Shown in pieces: positions 60,801-64,000 of a stretch of 64,000 bases of DNA (position 1 is its first letter; each line of letters opens with the position of its first letter). This stretch comes from Polycyclovorans sp964425915 (GTDB lineage: Bacteria > Pseudomonadota > Gammaproteobacteria > Nevskiales > Nevskiaceae), in assembly GCA_964425915.1 (NCBI GenBank), contig CAYROO010000004.1:248001-312000 (forward strand), in the 5' to 3' direction. Made by a program: the position numbers and the translations under genes. The notes under the pieces are model-generated. The model made no database searches. It was not told where the DNA came from and saw only the letters and a program-made list of their open reading frames with translations.

Positions 60801-60832
60801 GGGCGCGCCGGTACACTGGCGCGCCCTTTTTT
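60801..60832 (+). terminator. Strong intrinsic terminator between serA and pheA
   Basis: GGGCGCGCC (60801-60809) pairs perfectly with GGCGCGCCC (60818-60826), and the stem extends inward by G-U and G-C pairs, followed by T6. It separates serC-serA from pheA-hisC-tyrA. The loop region holds TACACT (60812-60817), a possible -10 for pheA. Confidence 0.93.
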
Positions 60833-60853
60833 CGTGTTGATGACCGGCCCGAG

Positions 60854-61939
60854 ATGATTCCCGAGACGCTACAGCAGGCCCGTGGCCAGATCGACGCCCT
60901 GGATGAGCAGATCCAGTCGCTGATCAGCCAGCGGGCCCGGATCGCCCAGCAGGTGGCCCTGCTCAAGCAGCGCGCGGGCGACCGAGGCGACCACTACCGG
61001 CCAGCGCGGGAGGCCGAGGTGCTGCGCGCCGCCATCGCGCGCAATTCGGGGCCACTGACCGATGACACCGTGGCGCGTCTGATGCGGGAGATCATGTCGG
61101 CCTGCCTGTCCCTGGAATCGCCGCTCACCGTCGCCTACCTGGGGCCGGAGGGCACCTACACACAAGCCGCGGTGGCCAAGGCCTTTGGTGACGCCGTCAC
61201 GGCGCGGCCGCTGGCGGCCATCGACGAGATTTTTCGGGATGTCGAGAGCGGCGCCGCCGACTACGGTGTGGTGCCAGTCGAGAACTCCATTGGCGGTATC
61301 GTCAGTAATACGCTGGACGCGCTGGTCCATACCCACCTCACCATCTGCGGCGAGGTGACCTTGCCGGTGCATCACCATCTGCTGTCGCGGGCCACGCGGG
61401 CTGAGGACGTGACGGTGGTGTATGCACACCCCCAGTCCTTTGCCCAGTGCCGCAAATGGCTGGATGCGCGCTTGCCCCGTGCCGAACGCGAGGCCGTCTC
61501 AAGCAATGGCGAGGCGGCACGAATCGTGGCGGAACATGGCGGCGCGGCGATCGCCGGACTGCCGGCCGCACGGCTGTACGACCTGTCGATCCTGGCCAGC
61601 AATATTGAGGACGACCCCAGCAACACCACGCGGTTTCTGGTCATTGGCAAGCAATCGCCCGGGGCAACCGGCAATGACATCACCAGTCTGGTGTTATCGG
61701 CCCACCGCAACCAGCCCGGCGCGCTGTTCCGCTTGCTGCAGCCGTTTGCCGACATCGGGCTGGACCTGACGCGCATCGAATCCCGTCCGATGAAGGGCGC
61801 GCCCGTGCAGGACTATTTTTTCTTCATCGATTTCGCCGGACACCTGCAGGAAGCCGAGGTGCGGACCGCACTCGATGCCATCCGGGCGGATGCCGCCTTC
61901 TTCAAGATTCTCGGTTCCTACCCCAAGGCAGTCCTGTGA
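60854..61939 (+). CDS. pheA: Bifunctional chorismate mutase/prephenate dehydratase (P-protein)
   Basis: A 361-residue enzyme making phenylpyruvate. Residues about 1-90 are an AroQ chorismate mutase (IDALDEQIQSLISQRARIA). Residues about 95-270 are prephenate dehydratase (YLGPEGTYTQAA). The C-terminal ACT domain has ESRPMKGAPVQDYFFFIDF for phenylalanine feedback. Its stop overlaps the hisC start. Confidence 0.96.
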   Translation: MIPETLQQARGQIDALDEQIQSLISQRARIAQQVALLKQRAGDRGDHYRPAREAEVLRAAIARNSGPLTDDTVARLMREIMSACLSLESPLTVAYLGPEGTYTQAAVAKAFGDAVTARPLAAIDEIFRDVESGAADYGVVPVENSIGGIVSNTLDALVHTHLTICGEVTLPVHHHLLSRATRAEDVTVVYAHPQSFAQCRKWLDARLPRAEREAVSSNGEAARIVAEHGGAAIAGLPAARLYDLSILASNIEDDPSNTTRFLVIGKQSPGATGNDITSLVLSAHRNQPGALFRLLQPFADIGLDLTRIESRPMKGAPVQDYFFFIDFAGHLQEAEVRTALDAIRADAAFFKILGSYPKAVL

Positions 61940-63066
61940 TGAACGCTGATCTCACGCGCAACGCACTTCCGGGCATTCTTAGGCTAGAGGCCTACACGCC
62001 CGGAATGCCCGTGGAAGAACTGCAGCGGCGACTGGGATTGGCCGATGTGGTGAAGCTGGCCAGCAACGAAAACCCGCTGGGGCCATCGCCACGCGTGACG
62101 GCGGCCCTTCGGGAAGCCGTGCAGGGCAATCTGGCGCTGTACCCGGATGGCAGTGGCTTTCGGCTGAAACAGGCGATCGCCGCCTACCACGACATCGATA
62201 CCGATTGCATCACGCTCGGCAACGGTTCCAACGACATCCTGGAGTTTCTCGGCCGCATCTACGCCGGACCCGGGCGGGCGGTGCTGTTCTCGCGTCACGC
62301 CTTCGCGGTCTACCCGCTGGTGGCACAGGCGCAGGATGCGCCCGCGGTGGAAGTGGCCGCGCGGCCGGCGCAGGACCCGCAACCCCATGGACACGACCTT
62401 GCGGCGTTTGCTGAGGCGCTGAGGACCCGCACCGACATCAGTCTGGTGTTCATTGCCAACCCCAACAATCCCACCGGCACCTCGCTGTCCGCCACGGAGA
62501 TCGAGGTGTTTCTGGAAACCGTGCCAGCCCACGTAATCGTGGCCTACGACGAGGCCTACTTCGACTACATGGATCCCGCGATGCGTGGAGATTCGCGCGC
62601 CTGGTTGCGTCGGTTTCCGAATCTGCTGGTCTGCCGTACCTTTTCCAAGGCCTATGGCATCGCCGGCCTGCGCGCCGGCTATTCGCTGTCAAGCCCGGTG
62701 GTGGCTGACCTGCTGAACCGTGTGCGACAGCCATTCAATCTCAACAGTCTCGCGCTGATCGCCGCGGAAGCGGCCCTGGCGGACCAGGACCATATGGCGG
62801 CATCGGTGGCGCTCAACACCCGTGAACGCGCGCGCCTCACCCAGGCCTGCGCAGCGCTGGGGCTGCGGGTGCTGCCGTCGCAGGCCAACTTCATTGCCGT
62901 TGACTTCGGCCGCGACGCCAAGCCGATTCATCAGGGGTTACTGGAGCGCGGCATCATCGTCCGTCCAATGGCCAGCTACGGCCTGCCGCACTATCTGCGT
63001 ATCAGTGTCGGGACCGAGTCCGAGAACGAACGCTTCCTCGACGCATTGGCGGCCGTGCTGGCGTGA
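61939..63066 (+). CDS. hisC: Histidinol-phosphate/aromatic aminotransferase HisC
   Basis: A 375-residue class I/II aminotransferase. KLASNENPLGPSPR is the N-terminal motif and FSKAYGIAGLRAGY holds the PLP lysine. Placed between pheA and tyrA, it probably serves aromatic amino acids as well as, or instead of, histidine (HisHb type). ATG 61939 overlaps the pheA stop by one base; GTG 61936 is the alternative. The end overlaps tyrA. Confidence 0.93.
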   Translation: MNADLTRNALPGILRLEAYTPGMPVEELQRRLGLADVVKLASNENPLGPSPRVTAALREAVQGNLALYPDGSGFRLKQAIAAYHDIDTDCITLGNGSNDILEFLGRIYAGPGRAVLFSRHAFAVYPLVAQAQDAPAVEVAARPAQDPQPHGHDLAAFAEALRTRTDISLVFIANPNNPTGTSLSATEIEVFLETVPAHVIVAYDEAYFDYMDPAMRGDSRAWLRRFPNLLVCRTFSKAYGIAGLRAGYSLSSPVVADLLNRVRQPFNLNSLALIAAEAALADQDHMAASVALNTRERARLTQACAALGLRVLPSQANFIAVDFGRDAKPIHQGLLERGIIVRPMASYGLPHYLRISVGTESENERFLDALAAVLA

Positions 63067-63929
63067 TCCACCACCTTGCCATTCTCGGTCTCGGCCTGAT
63101 CGGCGGATCCCTAGCGCGGGCGGCCCGATCCGCCGGCTGGGTGGGGCGCATCAGCGCCTTCGATCCCGACCCAGCGCAGGGCGAGGCGGGCGTGCGCCTC
63201 GGGGTGATTGATCATTTTCATGATCGCGCCGACCTCGCGGTGGCCGAAGCCGATCTGGTGGTCATCGCGGTGCCGGTGCTGCACACCGCCGATGCGCTGG
63301 CCGCCTGTCGTAACGGTCTGCGGCCAGGCACCGTGGTGACCGATGTCGGCAGCACCAAGACGTCGGTGCTGCAGGATGTGACACGGTTGTTAGGCGAGCT
63401 GCCGGGCTGGTTTGTCGCCGGACACCCCATCGCCGGCACCGAGAAGAGCGGCGTCGCGCATTCCCAACCGACGCTGTTTCGCGGGCGGCGTGTGATCCTG
63501 ACGCCTCACGCCGGACAGGACGCTGCGGCCTGTGCAAGCGTCGCCGCGCTGTGGGAGGCGGTCGGGGCCAGGGTGGTGCAGATGGATGCCGAGCGCCACG
63601 ACGCGATCTTCGCGGCGACATCGCATTTCCCGCATCTGCTGGCCTACAGCTTTGTTGACATGCTGGCGCGCCGCGATGATGCCGACGACCTGTTTCCGAA
63701 TGCCGGCGGCGGGTTTCGCGATTTCACGCGCATCGCCTCCAGCTCGCCGGGCATGTGGCACGACATCATCCGCGCCAACGCCGGCCCGGTGCGGGACCTG
63801 TTGGTCCAGCAGATCGACGAGTTGCAGCGGCTGCTGCAAATGCTCGATTCCGGTGATTGGCCTGCCATGCAGGTCGTGTTCGAGCGCGCGCGTCGCGCCC
63901 GCGAGCGCCATCTGTCCCAGATCGAATAG
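63063..63929 (+). CDS. tyrA: Prephenate/arogenate dehydrogenase TyrA
   Basis: A 288-residue NAD(P)-dependent dehydrogenase in tyrosine synthesis. The Rossmann motif is ILGLGLIGGSLAR. VAGHPIAGTEKSGV holds the catalytic His and substrate contacts, and ATSHFPHLLAY is conserved. No chorismate mutase or ACT domain is attached. The start is GTG in GTGA, overlapping hisC. Confidence 0.95.
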   Translation: MIHHLAILGLGLIGGSLARAARSAGWVGRISAFDPDPAQGEAGVRLGVIDHFHDRADLAVAEADLVVIAVPVLHTADALAACRNGLRPGTVVTDVGSTKTSVLQDVTRLLGELPGWFVAGHPIAGTEKSGVAHSQPTLFRGRRVILTPHAGQDAAACASVAALWEAVGARVVQMDAERHDAIFAATSHFPHLLAYSFVDMLARRDDADDLFPNAGGGFRDFTRIASSSPGMWHDIIRANAGPVRDLLVQQIDELQRLLQMLDSGDWPAMQVVFERARRARERHLSQIE

Positions 63930-63976
63930 GCGCGTTCACCGCGTCACCTTCATTTACCTGCGTTTCCGAGACCCTC

Positions 63977-64000
63977 ATGTCCGCGTCGTCGTCCCTCCGT
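63977..64000 (+). CDS. aroA: Start of probable aroA, cut by the window end
   Basis: Only eight codons are visible (ATG, then Ser-Ala-Ser-Ser-Ser-Leu-Arg). The call rests on gene order: in related bacteria tyrA is followed by aroA (EPSP synthase), cmk and rpsA. No motif can be seen. Confidence 0.45.

Overview
The window is a GC-rich, densely packed stretch of bacterial chromosome carrying about 67 protein genes (the last cut by the window end) and one tRNA. It looks like a gammaproteobacterium. The evidence is conserved gene order: yebC-ruvCAB-ybgC-tolQRAB-pal-cpoB-queE-queC-tRNA-Lys, site-2 protease-trpS-scpA-scpB-rluB, a full ccmABCDEFGHI cluster, ubiG-phosphatase-yciK beside mtnA-gyrA-serC, and pheA-hisC-tyrA followed by what should be aroA. 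The mix of Pseudomonas-like and Xanthomonas-like traits suggests a deep branch such as Nevskiales, Salinisphaerales or Xanthomonadales; this placement is inference. I see no insertion sequence, prophage or CRISPR array.

Layout. 1-5.7 kb: small stress, envelope and hypothetical genes (BON protein, GFA-fold protein, FAD oxidoreductase with a hypothetical partner, MAPEG, SH3 protein, hot-dog thioesterase). 5.7-11.7 kb: a lone ClpP-type protease, an exported hydratase-like protein, ffh, phoB-phoR with a candidate Pho box, and folD on the other strand. 11.8-18.5 kb: the complete System I cytochrome c maturation operon, including a 46-residue ccmD. 18.5-26 kb: a MaoC-like protein, galU, and the 2-oxoglutarate dehydrogenase genes sucA-sucB-lpd. 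26-35 kb: yfaZ, yebC, Holliday junction resolution (ruvCAB) and the Tol-Pal envelope system, closed by an intrinsic terminator. 35-36.4 kb: queE, queC and tRNA-Lys(UUU). 36.5-42.2 kb: a sodium/solute symporter with its DUF4212 partner, divergent from a CrbS-like hybrid kinase that itself begins with a symporter-like domain. 42.3-46.6 kb: site-2 protease, trpS, condensin partners scpA-scpB, rluB. 46.6-50.5 kb, minus strand: ubiG, a MupP-like phosphatase, a degenerate GGDEF/EAL membrane protein and yciK. 50.6-57.7 kb: an aminotransferase, methylthioadenosine salvage genes (mtaD and mtnA, divergent), gyrA and a crotonase. 57.8-58.5 kb: a VapBC-type toxin-antitoxin pair. 58.5-64 kb: serC-serA, a strong terminator, then pheA-hisC-tyrA and the first codons of a probable aroA.

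Most of the window is ordinary core genome. The points worth a second look are accessory pieces inserted into conserved gene order: a GGDEF/EAL protein that has lost both catalytic motifs and sits behind a 12-bp minisatellite; a VapBC-like pair whose palindromic operator contains the ribosome binding site and whose toxin lacks the usual fourth acidic position; a 10-bp direct repeat between the symporter and the symporter-domain kinase; an EF-hand-like loop in the symporter; and a hydratase-family protein with a signal peptide. I found no clear wholly new multi-gene system.
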